Positions 37,010 to 50,508 of a stretch of 64,000 nucleotides of DNA are shown one piece after another. The notes beneath the pieces were generated by a model that had not been told where the DNA came from, did not search any database, and was given only the letters and a program-made list of their open reading frames with translations. The DNA is from Euonymus europaeus (lineage: Eukaryota > Streptophyta > Magnoliopsida > Celastrales > Celastraceae), in contig OY756967.1 of the NCBI GenBank assembly GCA_963580455.1, positions 12,670,501 to 12,734,500 of the forward strand. Reading direction: 5' to 3'. The position numbers and the translations under genes are program-made. Each line of letters starts with the position of its first letter. The first letter of the stretch is position 1.

Positions 37010-38609
37010 TGACAAATGGACAAAACCGTTAAAAGCTCCTTCATAGAGAGAGTAGAGCAACTTCGGACAATCAAAGTTGTTCGGTGTACACTTTTTATTG
37101 TTCTTCTATGTTAAATTTTACGAAAATGAGCTTCCATGATTATTTCGATCCCAAAACACCAACTTTCTCTGACAAATAGACAAAACCGTTAAAAGCTTCT
37201 CCATAGAGAGAGTTGAGCAACTTCGGACAATCAAAGTTGCTCGTTGTACACTTTTTATTGTTCTTCTTTGTCAAATTTTACGACTATCACCTTCCAGGAT
37301 TATTTCGATGCCAAAACAGCAACTTTCTATGACAAATGGACAAAACCGTTAAAAGCTCCTCCATAGAGAGAGTTGAGCAACTTCGGACTATCAAAGTTGC
37401 TCGGTGTAGACTTTTTATTGTTCTTCTATGTTAAATTTAACTAAAATGAGCTTCCAGGATTATTTCGATGCCAAAACACCAACTTTCTATGACAAATGGA
37501 CAAAACCGTTAAAAGTTCCTCCATAAAGAGAGTTGAGCAACTTCGGAAAATCAAAGTTGCTCGGTGTACACTTTTTATTATTCTTCCACGTTAAATTTTA
37601 CGAAAATGAGCTTCCAGGATTATTTCGTTGCCAAAACACCAACTTTCTATGACAAATGGACAAAACCGTTGAAAGTTCCATCATAAAGAGAGTTGAGCAA
37701 CTTCGGACAATCAAAGTTGCTCGGTGTACACTTTTTATTGTTCTTCTATGTTAAATTTTACGAAAATGAGCTTTTAGGATTATTTCGATGCCAAAACACC
37801 AACTTTCTGTGACAAATGGACAAAACCGTTAAAAGCTCCTTCATAGAGAGAGTAGAGCAACTTCGGACAATCAAAGTTGTTCGGTGTACACTTTTTATTG
37901 TTCTTCTATGTTAAATTTTACGAAAATGAGCTTCCATGATTATTTCGATCCCAAAACACCAACTTTCTCTGACAAATAGACAAAACCGTTAAAAGCTTCT
38001 CCATAGAGAGAGTTGAGCAACTTCGGACAATCAAAGTTGCTCGTTGTACACTTTTTATTGTTCTTCTTTGTCAAATTTTACGACTATCACCTTCCAGGAT
38101 TATTTCGATGCCAAAACAGCAACTTTCTATGACAAATGGACAAAACCGTTAAAAGCTCCTCCATAGAGAGAGTTGAGCAACTTCGGACTATCAAAGTTGC
38201 TCGGTGTAGACTTTTTATTGTTCTTCTATGTTAAATTTAACTAAAATGAGCTTCCAGGATTATTTCGATGCCAAAACACCAACTTTCTATGACAAATGGA
38301 CAAAACCGTTAAAAGTTCCTCCATAAAGAGAGTTGAGCAACTTCGGAAAATCAAAGTTGCTCGGTGTACACTTTTTATTATTCTTCCACGTTAAATTTTA
38401 CGAAAATGAGCTTCCAGGATTATTTCGTTGCCAAAACACCAACTTTCTATGACAAATGGACAAAACCGTTGAAAGTTCCATCATAGAGAGAGTTGAGCAA
38501 CTTCGGACAATCAAAGTTGCTCGGTGTACACTTTTTATTGTTCTTCTATGTTAAATTTTACGAAAATGAGCTTTTAGGATTATTTCGATGCCAAAACACC
38601 AACTTTCTG
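37010..38609 (+). repeat. Five-monomer duplication, copy inside the second 13-kb segment
   Basis: Two 800-bp units (37,010-37,809 and 37,810-38,609) correspond to 23,308-24,907 at an offset of 13,702. The ataaagag/atagagag difference between first and second unit is preserved (near 37,685 and 38,485), which dates the 800-bp duplication before the 13-kb one. Confidence 0.83.
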
Positions 38610-41600
38610 TGATAAATGGACAAAACAGTTCAAAGCCCCTCCATAGAGAGAGTAGAGCAACTTCGGAAAATCAAAGTTGCTCGGTGTACACTTTTTATTT
38701 TTCTTCTATGTTAAATTTTACGAAAATGAGCTTCCATGATTATTTCGATGCCAAAACAACAACTTTCTATGACAAATAGACAAAACCGTTAAAAGCTTCT
38801 CCATAGAGAGAGTTGGCAACTTCGGACAATCAAAGTTGCTCGTTGTACACTTTTTATTGTTCTTCTTTGTCAAATTTTACGACTATAAGCTTTCAGTATT
38901 ATTTCGATGCCAAAACAGCAACTTTCTATGACAAATGGACAAAACCGTTAAAAGCTCCTCCATAGAGAGAGTTGAGCAACTTCGGACTATCAAAGTTGCT
39001 CGGTGTACACTTTTTATTGTTCTTCTATGTTAAATTTAACGAAAATGAGCTTCCAGGATTATTTCGATGCCAAAACACCAACTTTCTATGAGAAATGGAC
39101 AAAACCGTTAAAAGCTCATCCATAAAGAGAGTTGAGCAACTTCGGAAAATCAAAGTTGCTCGGTGTACACTTTTTATTATTCTTCCATGTTAAATTTTAC
39201 GAAAATGAGCTTTTAGGATTATTTCGATGCCAAAACACCAACTTTCTGTGATAAATGGACAAAACCGTTCAAATCCCCTCCATAGAGAGAGTAGAGCAAC
39301 TTCGGAAAATCAAAGTTGCTCGGTGTACACTTTTTATTGTTCTTCTATCTTATATTTTACGAAAATGAGCTTCCATGAATATTTCGATGCCAAAACACAA
39401 ACTTTCCATGACAAATAGACAAAACCATTAAAAGCTCCTCCATAGAGAGAGTTGAGCAACTTCGGAAAATCAAAGTTGCTCGGTGTACACTTTTTATTAT
39501 TCTTCCACGTTAAATTTTACGAAAATGAGCTTCCAGGATTATTTCGATGCCAAAACACCAACTTTCTATGACAAATGGACAAAACCGTTGAAAGTTCCAT
39601 CATAGAGAGAGTTGAGCAACTTCGAACAATCAAAGTTGCTCGGTGTACACTTTTTATTGTTCTTCTATGTTAAATTTTACGAAAATGAGCTTTTAGGATT
39701 ATTTCGATGCCAAAACACCAACTTTCTGTGATAAATGGACAAAACAGTTCAAAGCCCCTCCATAGAGAGAGTAGAGCAACTTCGGAAAATCAAAGTTGCT
39801 CGGTGTACACTTTTTATTTTTCTTCTATGTTAAATTTTACGAAAATGAGCTTCCATGATTATTTCGATGCCAAAACAACAACTTTCTATGACAAATAGAC
39901 AAAACCGTTAAAAGCTTCTCCATAGAGAGAGTTGAGCAACTTCGGACAATCAAAGTTGCTCGTTGTACACTTTTTATTGTTCTTCTTTGTCAAATTTTAC
40001 GACTATAAGCTTTCAGGATTATTTCGATGCCAAAACAGCAACTTTCTATGACAAATGGACATAACCGTTAAAAGCTCCTCCATAGAGAGAGTTGAGCAAC
40101 TTCGGAAAATCAAAGTTGCTCGGTGTACACTTTTTATTGTTCTTCTATGTTAAATTTAACGAAAATGAGCTTCCAGGATTATTTCGATGCCAAAACACCA
40201 GCTTTCTATGAGAAATGGACAAAACCGTTAAAAGCTCCTCCATAAAGAGAGTTGAGCAACTTCGGAAAATCAAAGTTGCTCGGTGTACACTTTTTATTTT
40301 TCTTCTATGTTAAATTTTACGAAAATGAGCTTCCATGATTATTTCGATGCCAAAACAACAACTTTCTATGACAAATAGACAAAACCGTTAAAAGCTTCTC
40401 TATAGAGAGAGTTGAGCAACTTCGGACAATCAAAGTTGCCCGTTGTACACTTTTTATTGTTCTTCTTTGTCAAATTTTACGACTATAAGCTTTCAGGATT
40501 ATTTCGATGTCAAAACAGCAACTTTCTATGACAAATGGACAAAACCGTTAAAAGCTCCTCCATAGAGAGAGTTGAGCAACTTCGGACTATCAAAGTTGCT
40601 CGGTGTACACTTTTTATTGTTCTTCTATGTTAAAATTAACGAAAATGAGCTTCCAGGATTATTTCGATGCCAAAACACTAATTTCTATGACAAATGGACA
40701 AAACCGTTAAAAGCTCCTCCATAAAGAGAGTTGAGCAACTTCGGAAAATCAAAGTTGTTCGGTGTACACTTTTTATTGTTCTTCTATGTTAAATTTTACG
40801 AAAATGAGCTTTTAAGATTATTTCGATGCCAAAACACCAACTTTCTGTGATAAATTGACAAAACCGTTCAAATCCCCTCCAAAGAGAGAGTAGAGAAACT
40901 TCGGAAAATCAAAGTTGCTCGGTGTACACTTTTTATTGTTCTTCCATGTTAAATTTTACGAAAATGACCTTTCAGGATTATTTCGATGCCAAAACACCAA
41001 CTTTCTATGACAAATGGACAAAACCGTTAAAAGCTCCTCCATAGAGAGAGTTGAGCAACTTTGGACAATCAAAGTTGCTCGGTGTACACTTTTTATTGTT
41101 CTTCTATGTTAAATTTTACAAAAATGAGCTTTTAGGATTATTTCGAAGCCAAAACACCAACTTTCTGTGACAAATGGACAAAACCGTTAAAAGACCCACC
41201 ATAGAGAGAGTAGAGCAACTTAGGAAAATCAAAGTTGCTCGGTGTACACTTTTTATTGTTCTTCTATGTTAAATTTTATGAAAATCAGCAGCCATGATTA
41301 TTTTGATGCCAAAACACAAACTTTCTATGACAAAGAGGCAAAACCGTTAAAAGCTACTCCATAGAGAGAGTTGAGCAACTTCGCACAATCAAAGTTGCTC
41401 GGTGTACACTTTTTATTATTCTTCTTTGTCAAATTTTACGAGTATAAGTTTCCAGGATTATTTCGATGCCAAAAAAGCAACTTTCTTTGACAAATGGACA
41501 AAACCGTTAAAAGCTCCTCCATAGAGAGAGTTGAGCGACTTCGGACTATCAAAGTTGCTCGGTGTACACTTTTTATTGTTCTTCTATGTTAAATTTTACG

Positions 41601-42068
41601 AAAATGAGCTTCCAGGATTATTTCGATGTCAAAACAGCAACTTTCTATGACAAATTGACAAAACCGATAAAAGCTCCTCCAAAGAGAGGGTTGAGCAACT
41701 TCGGATTATCAAAGTTGCTCGGTGTACACTTTTTATTGTTCTTCTATGTTAAATTTTACGAAAATGAGCTTCCAGGATTATTTCGATGCCAAAACACCAA
41801 CTTTCTATGAGAAATAGACAAAACTGTTAAAAGCTCCTTCATAAAGAGAGTTGAGCAACTTCAGACTATCAAAGTTGCTCGGTGTACACTTTTTAATTTT
41901 CTTCTATGTCAAATATTGTGAGTATAAGCTTCCAGGATTATTTCGATGCCAAAACACCAACTTTCTATGACAAATGAACAAAACCGTTAAAAGATCCTCC
42001 GTAGAGAAAGTTGAGCAATTTCGGACAATCAAAGTTGCTCGGTGTACACTTTTTATTGTTCTTCTTTG

Positions 42069-42210
42069 TCAAATTTTACGAGTATAAGCTTCCAGCATTA
42101 TTTCGATGCCAAAACAACAACTTTCTATTTAAAAGCTCCTCCGTAGAGAGAGTTGAGCAACTTCGGACTATCAAAGTTTCTCGGTGTACACTTTTGATTG
42201 TTCTTCTATG
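42069..42210 (+). repeat. 142-bp monomer, ctttctattt form
   Basis: Counterpart of 28,367-28,508 (offset 13,702), sharing ctccgtagagagag. Confidence 0.9.
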
Positions 42211-44610
42211 TTAAATTTTACGTAAATGAGCTTCCAAGATTATTTCGATGCCAAAACACCAACTTTAAATGACAAATGGACAAAACCGTTAAAAGCTCCT
42301 CCAGAGAGAGAGTTGAGCAACTTCGGAAAATTAAAGTTGCTCGGTGTACACTTTTTGTTGTTCTTCTATGTTAAATTTTAGGAAAATGAGCTTCCAGGAG
42401 TATTTCGATGCGAAAACTCCAACTTTCTATGACAAATGGACAAAACCGTTGAATGCTCCCTCATAGAGAGAGTTGAGCAACTTCGGACAATCAAAGTTGC
42501 TCGGTGTACACTTTTTATTGTTCTTCCATGTTAAATTTTACGAAAATGAGCTTCCAAGATTATTTCGATGCCAAAACACCAACTTTCTATGACAAATGGA
42601 TAAAACCGTTAAAAGCTCCTCCATAGAGAGAGTAGAGCAACTTCGGACAATCAAAGTTACTCGGTGTACACTTTTTATTGTTCTTCTATGTTAAATTTTA
42701 CGAAAATGAGCTTTCATGATTATTTCGATGCCAAAACACCAACTTTCTATGACAAATTGACAAAACCGTTAAAAGCTTCTCCATAGAGAGAGTTGAGCAA
42801 CTTCGGACAATCAAAGTTGCTCGTTGTACACTTTTTATTGTTCTTCTTTGTCAAATTTTACGACTATAAGCTTCCAGGATTATTTCGATGCCAAAACAGC
42901 AACTTTCTATGACAAATGGACAAAACCGTTAAAAGCTCCTCCATAGAGAGAGTTGAGCAACTTCGGACTATCAAAGTTGCTCGGTGTACACTTTTTATTG
43001 TTCTTCTATGTTAAATTTAACAAAAATGAGCTTCCAGGATTATTTCGATGCCAAAACACCAACTTTCTATGACAAATAGACAAAACCGTTAAAAGCTCCT
43101 TCGTAAAGAGAGTTGAGCAACTTCGGACTATTAAAGTTGCTCGGTGTACACTTTTTAATTTTCTTCTATGTCAAATATTATGAGTATAAGTTTCCAGGAT
43201 TATTTCGATGCCAAAAAAGCAACTTTCTTTGACAAATAGACAAAACCGTTAAAAGCTCCTCCATAGAGAGAGTTGAGCAACTTCGGAAAATCAAAGTTGC
43301 TCGGTGTACACTTTTTATTATTCTTCCACGTTAAATTTTACGAAAATGAGCTTCCAGGTTTATTTCGATGCCAAAACACCAACTTTCTATGACAAATGGA
43401 CAAAACCGTTGAAAGTTCCATCATAGAGAGAGTTGAGCAACTTCGAACAATCAAAGTTGCTCGGTGTACACTTTTTATTGTTCTTCTATGTTAAATTTTA
43501 CGAAAATGAGCTTTTAGGATTATTTCGATGCCGAAACACCAACTTTCTGTAATAAATGGACAAAACAGTTCAAAGCCCCTCCATAGAGAGAGTAGAGCAA
43601 CTTCGGAAAATCAAAGTTGCTCGGTGTACACTTTTTATTTTTCTTCTATGTTAAATTTTACGAAAATGAGCTTCCATGATTATTTCGATGCCAAAACAAC
43701 AACTTTCTATGACAAATAGACAAAACCGTTAAAAGCTTCTCCATAGAGAGAGTTGAGCAACTTCGGACAATCAAAGTTGCTTGTTGTACACTTTTTATTG
43801 TTCTTCTTTGTCAAATTTTACGACTATAAGCTTTCAGGATTATTTCGATGCCAAAACAGCAACTTTCTATGACAAATGGACAAAACCGTTAAAAGCTCCT
43901 CCATAGAGAGAGTTGAGCAACTTCGGACTATCAAAGTTGCTCGGTGTACACTTTTTATTATTCTTCTTTGTCAAATTTTACGAGTATAAGTTTCCAGGAT
44001 TATTTCGATGCCAAAAAAGCAACTTTCTTTGACAAATGGACAAAACCGTTAAAAGCTCCTCCATAGAGAGAGTTGAGCGACTTCGAACTATCAAAGTTGC
44101 TCGGTGTACACTTTTTATTGTTCTTCTATGTTAAATTTTACGAAAATGAGCTTCCAGGATTATTTCGATGTCAAAACAGCAACTTTCTATGACAAATTGA
44201 CAAAACCGTTAAAAGCTCCTCCAAAGAGAGGGTTGAGCAACTTCGGACTATCAAAGTTGCTCGGTGTACACTTTTTATTGTTCTTCTATGTTAAATTTTA
44301 CGAAAATGAGCTTCCAGGATTATTTCGATGCCAAAACACCAACTTTCTATGAGAAATAGACAAAACTGTTAAAAGCTCCTTCATAAAGAGAGTTGAGCAA
44401 CTTCAGACTATCAAAGTTGCTCGGTGTACACTTTTTAATTTTCTTCTATGTCAAATATTATGAGTATAAGCTTCCAGGATTATTTCGATGCCAAAACACC
44501 AACTTTCTATGACAAATGGACAAAACCGTTAAAAGCTCCTCCGTAGAGAAAGTTGAGCAATTTCGGACAATCAAAGTTGCTCGGTGTACACTTTTTATTG
44601 TTCTTCTTTG

Positions 44611-44752
44611 TCAAATTTGACGAGTATAAGCTTCCAGCATTATTTCGATGCCAAAACAACAACTTTCTATTTAAAAGCTCCTCCATAGAGAGAGTTGAGC
44701 AACTTCGGACTATCAAAGTTTCTCGGTGTACACTTTTGATTGTTCTTCTATG
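44611..44752 (+). repeat. 142-bp monomer, ctttctattt form with gacgag head
   Basis: Counterpart of 30,909-31,050 (offset 13,702), sharing caaatttgacgag. Confidence 0.9.
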
Positions 44753-46058
44753 TTAAATTTTACGTAAATGAGCTTCCAGGATTATTTCGATGCCAAAACA
44801 CCAACTTTAAATGACAAATGGACAAAACCGTTAAAAGCTCCTCCAGAGAGAGAGTTGAGCAACTTCGGAAAATTAAAGTTGCTCGGTGTACACTTTTTGT
44901 TGTTCTTCTATGTTAAATTTTAGGAAAATGAGCTTCCAGGAGTATTTCGATGCGAAAATTCCAACTTTCTATGACAAATGGACAAAACCGTTGAATGCTC
45001 CCTCAAAGAGAGAGTTGAGCAACTTCGGACAATCAAAGTTGCTCGGTGTACACTTTTTATTGTTCTTCCATGTTAAATTTTACGAAAATGAGCTTCCAGG
45101 ATTATTTCGATGCCAAAATACCAACTTTCTATGACAAATGGATAAAACCGTTAAAAGCTCCTCCATAGAGAGAGTAGAGCAACTTCGGACAATCAAAGTT
45201 ACTCGGTGTACACTTTTTATTGTTCTTCTATGTTAAATTTTACGAAAATGAGCTTTCATGATTATTTCGATGCCAAAACACCAACTTTCTATGACAAATA
45301 GACAAAACCGTTAAAAGCTTCTCCATAGAGAGAGTTGAGCAACTTCGGACAATCAAAGTTGCTCGTTGTACACTTTTTATTGTTCTTCTTTGTCAAATTT
45401 TACGACTATAAACTTCCAGGATTATTTCGATGCCAAAACAGCAACTTTCTATGACAAATGGACAAAACCGTTAAAAGCTCCTCCATAGAGAGAGTTGAGC
45501 AACTTCGGACTATCAAAGTTGCTCGGTGTACACTTTTATTGTTCTTCTATGTTAAATTTAACGAAAATGAGCTTCCAAGATTATTTCGATGCCAAAACAC
45601 CAACTTTCTATGACAAATAGACAAAACCGTTAAAAGCTCCTTCATAAAGAGAGTTGAGCAACTTCGGACTATCAAAGTTGCTCGGTGTACACTTTTTAAT
45701 TTTCTTCTATGTCAAATATTATGAGTATAAGTTTCCAGGATTATTTCGATGCCAAAAAAGCAACTTTCTTTGACAAATGGACAAAACCGTCAAAAGCTCC
45801 TCCATAGAGAGAGTTGAGCAACTTCGGACTATCAAAGTTGCTCGGTGTACACTTTTTTTTGTTCTTCTATGTTAAATTTTACGAAAATGAGCTTCCAGGA
45901 TTATTTCGATGCCAAAACACCAACTTTCTATGAGAAATAGACAAAACTGTTAAAAGCTCCTTCATAAAGAGAGTTGAGCAACTTCGGACTATCAAAGTTG
46001 CTCGGTGTACACTTTTTAATTTTCTTCTATGTCAAATATTATGAGTATAAGCTTCCAA

Positions 46059-48283
46059 GATTATTTCGATGCCAAAACAGCAACTTTCTATGACAAATGG
46101 ACAAAACCGTTAAAAGCTCCTCCGTAGAGAAAGTTGAGCAATTTCGGACAATCAAAGTTGCTCGGTGTACACTTTTTATTGTTCTTCTTTGTCAAATTTT
46201 ACGAGTATAAGCTTCCAGCATTATTTCGATGCCAAAACAACAACTTTCTATTTAAAAGCTCCTCCATAGAGAGAGTTGAGCAACTTCGGACTATCAAAGT
46301 TTCTCGGTGTACACTTTTGATTGTTCTTCTATGTTAAATTTTACGTAAATGAGCTTCCAGGATTATTTCGATGCCAAAACACCAACTTTAAATGACAAAT
46401 GGACAAAACCGTTAAAAGCTTCTCCAGAGATAGAGTTGAGCAACTTCGGAAAATTAAAGTTGCTCGGTGTGTACTTTTTGTTGTTCTTCCATGTTAAATT
46501 TTAGGAAAATGAGCTTCCAGGAGTATTTCGATGCGAAAACTCCAACTTTCTATGACAAATGGACAAAACCGTTGAAAGCTACCTCATAGAGAGAGTTGAG
46601 CAACTTCGGACAATCAAAGTTGCTCGGTGTACACTTTTTATTGTTCTTCCATGTTAAATTTTACGAAAATGAGCTTCCAGGATTATTTCGATGCCAAAAC
46701 ACCAACTTTCTATGATAAATGGATAAAACCGTTAAAAGCTCCTCCATAGAGAGAGTAGAGCAACTTCGGACAATCAAAGTTACTCGGTGTACACTTTTTA
46801 TTGTTCTTCTATGTTAAATTTTACGAAAATGAGCTTTCATGATTATTTCGATGCCAAAACACCAACTTTCTATGACAAATAGACAAAACCGTTAAAAGCT
46901 TCTCCATAGAGAGAGTTGAGCAACTTCGGACAATCAAAGTTGCTCGTTGTACACTTTTTATTGTTCTTCTTTGTCAAATTTTACGACTATAAGCTTCCAG
47001 GATTATTTCGATACCAAAACAGCAACTTCCTATGACAAATGGACAAAACCGTTAAAAGCTCCTCCATAGAGAGAGAGTTGAGCAACTTCGGACTATCAAA
47101 GTTGCTCGGTGTAGACTTTTTATTGTTCTTCTATGTTAAATTTAACGAAAATGAGCTTCCAGGATTATTTCGATGCCAAAACAACAACTTTCTATGACAA
47201 ATAGACAAAACCGTTAAAAGCTCCTTCATAAAGAGAGTCGAGCAACTTCGGACTATCAAACTTGCTCGGTGTACACTTTTTAATTTTCTTCTATGTCAAA
47301 TATTATGAGTATAAGTTTCCAGGATTATTTCGATGCCAAAAAAGCAACTTTCTTTGACAAATGGACAAAACCGTTAAAAGCTCCTCCATAGAGAGAATTG
47401 AGCAACTTCGGACTATCAAAGTTGCTCGGTGTACACTTTTTATTGTTCTTCTATGTTAAATTTTATGAAAATGAGCTTTCATGATTATTTCGATGCCAAA
47501 ACACCAACTTTCTATGACAAATAGACAAAACCGTTAAAAGCTTCTCCATAGAGAGAGTTGAGCAACTTCGGACAATCAAAGTTGCTCGTTGTACACTTTT
47601 TATTGTTCTTCTTTGTCAAATTTTACGACTATAAGCTTCCAAGATTATTTCGATGCCAAAACAGCAACTTTCTATGACAAATGGACAAAACCGTTAAAAG
47701 ATCTTCCATAGAGAGAGTTGAGCAACTTCGGACTATCAAAGTTGCTCGGTGTACACTTTTTATTGTTCTTCTATGTTAAATTTAATGAAAATGAGCTTCC
47801 AGGAGTATTTCGATGCGAAAACTCCAACTTTCTTTGACAAATGGACAAAACCGTTGAAAGCTCCCTCATAGATGAGAGTTGAGCAACTTTGCACAATCAA
47901 AGTTGCTCGGTGTACACTTTTTATTGTTCTTCTTTGTCAAATTTTACGAGTATAAGTTTCCAGGATTATTTCGATGCCAAAAAAGCAACTTTCTTTGACA
48001 AATGGACAAAACCGTTAAAAGCTCCTCCATAGAGAGAGTTGAGCAACTTCGAACTATCAAAGTTGCTCGGTGTACACTTTTTATTGTTCTTCTATGTTAA
48101 ATTTTACCAAAATGAGCTTCCACGATTATTTCGATGTCAAAACAGCAACTTTCTATGACAAATTGACAAAACCGTTAAATGCTCCTCCGGAGAGAGAGTT
48201 GAGCAACTTCGGACTATCAAAGTTGCTCGGTGTACACTTTTTATTGTTCTTCTATGTTAAATTTTACGAAAATGAGCTTCAAG
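46059..48283 (+). repeat. 14-monomer HOR of 2,225 bp (type C), unit alpha
   Basis: Thirteen 160-bp-class monomers plus one 142-bp monomer (46,192-46,333), with a two-base gain in the GA block near 47,071 (gagagagag) and a one-base gain near 47,875 (gatgagag), give 2,225 bp. The next unit repeats the order at that offset. Marks of the alpha version are gagtcgagc near 47,236, gagaattgagc near 47,396, actttctttgac and caactttgcac near 47,828-47,888, and ttaccaaaatgag near 48,105. Its first 603 bases overlap the end of the second 13-kb copy. Confidence 0.85.
46192..46333 (+). repeat. 142-bp monomer, ctttctattt form; missing from the first 13-kb copy
   Basis: Present in unit alpha and in the second 13-kb copy. 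At the matching place in the first copy (near 32,516) the head of this monomer is fused in register to the tail of the next one, so exactly 142 bp is lost there. Confidence 0.9.
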
Positions 48284-50508
48284 GATTATTTCGATGCCAA
48301 AACAGCAACTTTCTATGACAAATGGACAAAACCGTTAAAAGCTCCTCCGTAGAGAAAGTTGAGCAATTTCGGACAATCAAAGTTGCTCGGTGTACACTTT
48401 TTATTGTTCTTCTTTGTCAAATTTGACGAGTATAAGCTTCCAGCATTATTTCGATGCCAAAACAACAACTTTCTATTTAAAAGCTCCTCCATAGAGAGAG
48501 TTGAGCAACTTCGGAATATCAAAGTTTCTCGGTGTACACTTTTGATTGTTCTTCTATGTTAAATTTTACGTAAATGAGCTTCCAGGATTATTTCGATGCC
48601 AAAACACCAACTTTAAATGACAAATGGACAAAACCGTTAAAAGCTCCTCCAGAGATAGAGTTGAGCAACTTCGGAAAATTAAAGTTGCTCGGTGTGTACT
48701 TTTTGTTGTTCTTCCATGTTAAATTTTAGGAAAATGAGCTTCCAGGAGTATTTCGATGCGAAAACTCCAACTTTCTATGACAAATGGACAAAACCGTTGA
48801 AAGCTACCTCATAGAGAGAGTTGAGCAACTTCGGACAATCAAAGTTGCTCGGTGTACACTTTTTATTGTTCTTCCATGTTAAATTTTACGAAAATGAGCT
48901 TCCAGGATTATTTCGATGCCAAAACACCAACTTTCTATGATAAATGGATAAAACCGTTAAAAGCTCCTCCATAGAGAGAGTAGAGCAACTTCGGACAATC
49001 AAAGTTACTCGGTGTACACTTTTTATTGTTCTTCTATGTTAAATTTTACGAAAATGAGCTTTCATGATTATTTCGATGCCAAAACACCAACTTTCTATGA
49101 CAAATAGACAAAACCGTTAAAAGCTTCTCCATAGAGAGAGTTGAGCAACTTCGGACAATCAAAGTTGCTCGTTGTACACTTTTTATTGTTCTTCTTTGTC
49201 AAATTTTACGACTATAAGCTTCTAGGATTATTTCGATACCAAAACAGCAACTTCCTATGACAAATGGACAAAACCGTTAAAAGCTCCTCCATAGAGAGAG
49301 AGTTCAGCAACTTCGGACTATCAAAGTTGCTCGGTGTAGACTTTTTATTGTTCTTCTATGTTAAATTTAACGAAAATGAGCTTCCAGGATTATTTCGATG
49401 CCAAAACAACAACTTTCTATGACAAATAGACAAAACCGTTAAAAGCTCCTTCATAAAGAGAGTTGAGCAACTTCGGACTATCAAACTTGCTCGGTGTACA
49501 CTTTTTAATTTTCTTCTATGTCAAATATTATGAGTATAAGTTTCCAGGATTATTTCGATGCCAAAAAAGCAACTTTCTTTGACAAATGGACAAAACCGTT
49601 AAAAGCTCCTCCATAGAGAGAGTTGACCAACTTCGGACTATCAAAGTTGCTCGGTGTACACTTTTTATTGTTCTTCTATGTTAAATTTTATGAAAATGAG
49701 CTTTCATGATTATTTCGATGCCAAAACACCAACTTTCTATGACAAATAGACAAAACCGTTAAAAGCTTCTCCATAGAGAGAGTTGAGCAACTTCGGACAA
49801 TCAAAGTTGCTCGTTGTACACTTTTTATTGTTCTGCTTTGTCAAATTTTACGACTATAAGCTTCCAAGATTATTTCGATGCCAAAACAGCAACTTTCTAT
49901 GACAAATGGACAAAACCGTTAAAAGATCTTCCATAGAGAGAGTTGAGCAACTTCGGACTATCAAAGTTGCTCGGTGTACACTTTTTATTGTTCTTCTATG
50001 TTAAATTTAATGAAAATGAGCTTCCAGGAGTATTTCGATGCGAAAACTCCAACTTTCTATGACAAATGGACAAAACCGTTGAAAGCTCCCTCATAGATGA
50101 GAGTTGAGCAACTTCGCACAATCAAAGTTGCTCGGTGTACACTTTTTATTGTTCTTCTTTGTCAAATTTTACGAGTATAAGTTTCCAGGATTATTTCGAT
50201 GCCAAAAAAGCAACTTTCTTTGACAAATGGACAAAACCGTTAAAAGCTCCTCCATAGAGAGAGTTGAGCAACTTCGAACTATCAAAGTTGCTCGGTGTAC
50301 ACTTTTTATTGTTCTTCTATGTTAAATTTTACTAAAATGAGCTTCCACGATTATTTCGATGTCAAAACAGCAACTTTCTATGACAAATTGACAAAACCGT
50401 TAAATGCTCCTCCGGAGAGAGAGTTGAGCAACTTCGGACTATCAAAGTTGCTCGGTGTACACTTTTTATTGTTCTTCTATGTTAAATTTTACGAAAATGA
50501 GCTTCAAG
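48284..50508 (+). repeat. Type-C HOR, unit beta
   Basis: This unit is 2,225 bp long with the same order as alpha but a second set of marks: gcttctagg near 49,219, gagttcagc near 49,302, gttgaccaac near 49,623, ttctgctttg near 49,832, actttctatgac and caacttcgcac near 50,051-50,113, and ttactaaaatgag near 50,329. The 142-bp monomer is at 48,417-48,558. Confidence 0.85.
48417..48558 (+). repeat. 142-bp monomer, gacgag head, ggaatatc variant
   Basis: Type-C unit beta. Carries caaatttgacgag and ggaatatcaaag. Confidence 0.9.

Larger units (their letters stand above)
32996..46661 (+). repeat. 13.7-kb tandem segmental duplication, copy 2
   Basis: This is the partner of 19,614-32,817. Its length is 13,666 bp, exactly copy 1 (13,204) plus 320 plus 142. 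The left limit is the first shared base after cttccaag versus cttccagg. The right limit is where copy 1 reads aaatttaac and this copy aaattttac. Single-base differences from copy 1 include ttatcgttc near 36,939 and ggaaaatc near 40,105. All internal landmarks of copy 1 recur, including the 5-monomer duplication and the monomer with one base missing (gttggcaac) near 38,814. Its last 603 bases are the start of the 2,225-bp HOR array. Confidence 0.9.
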
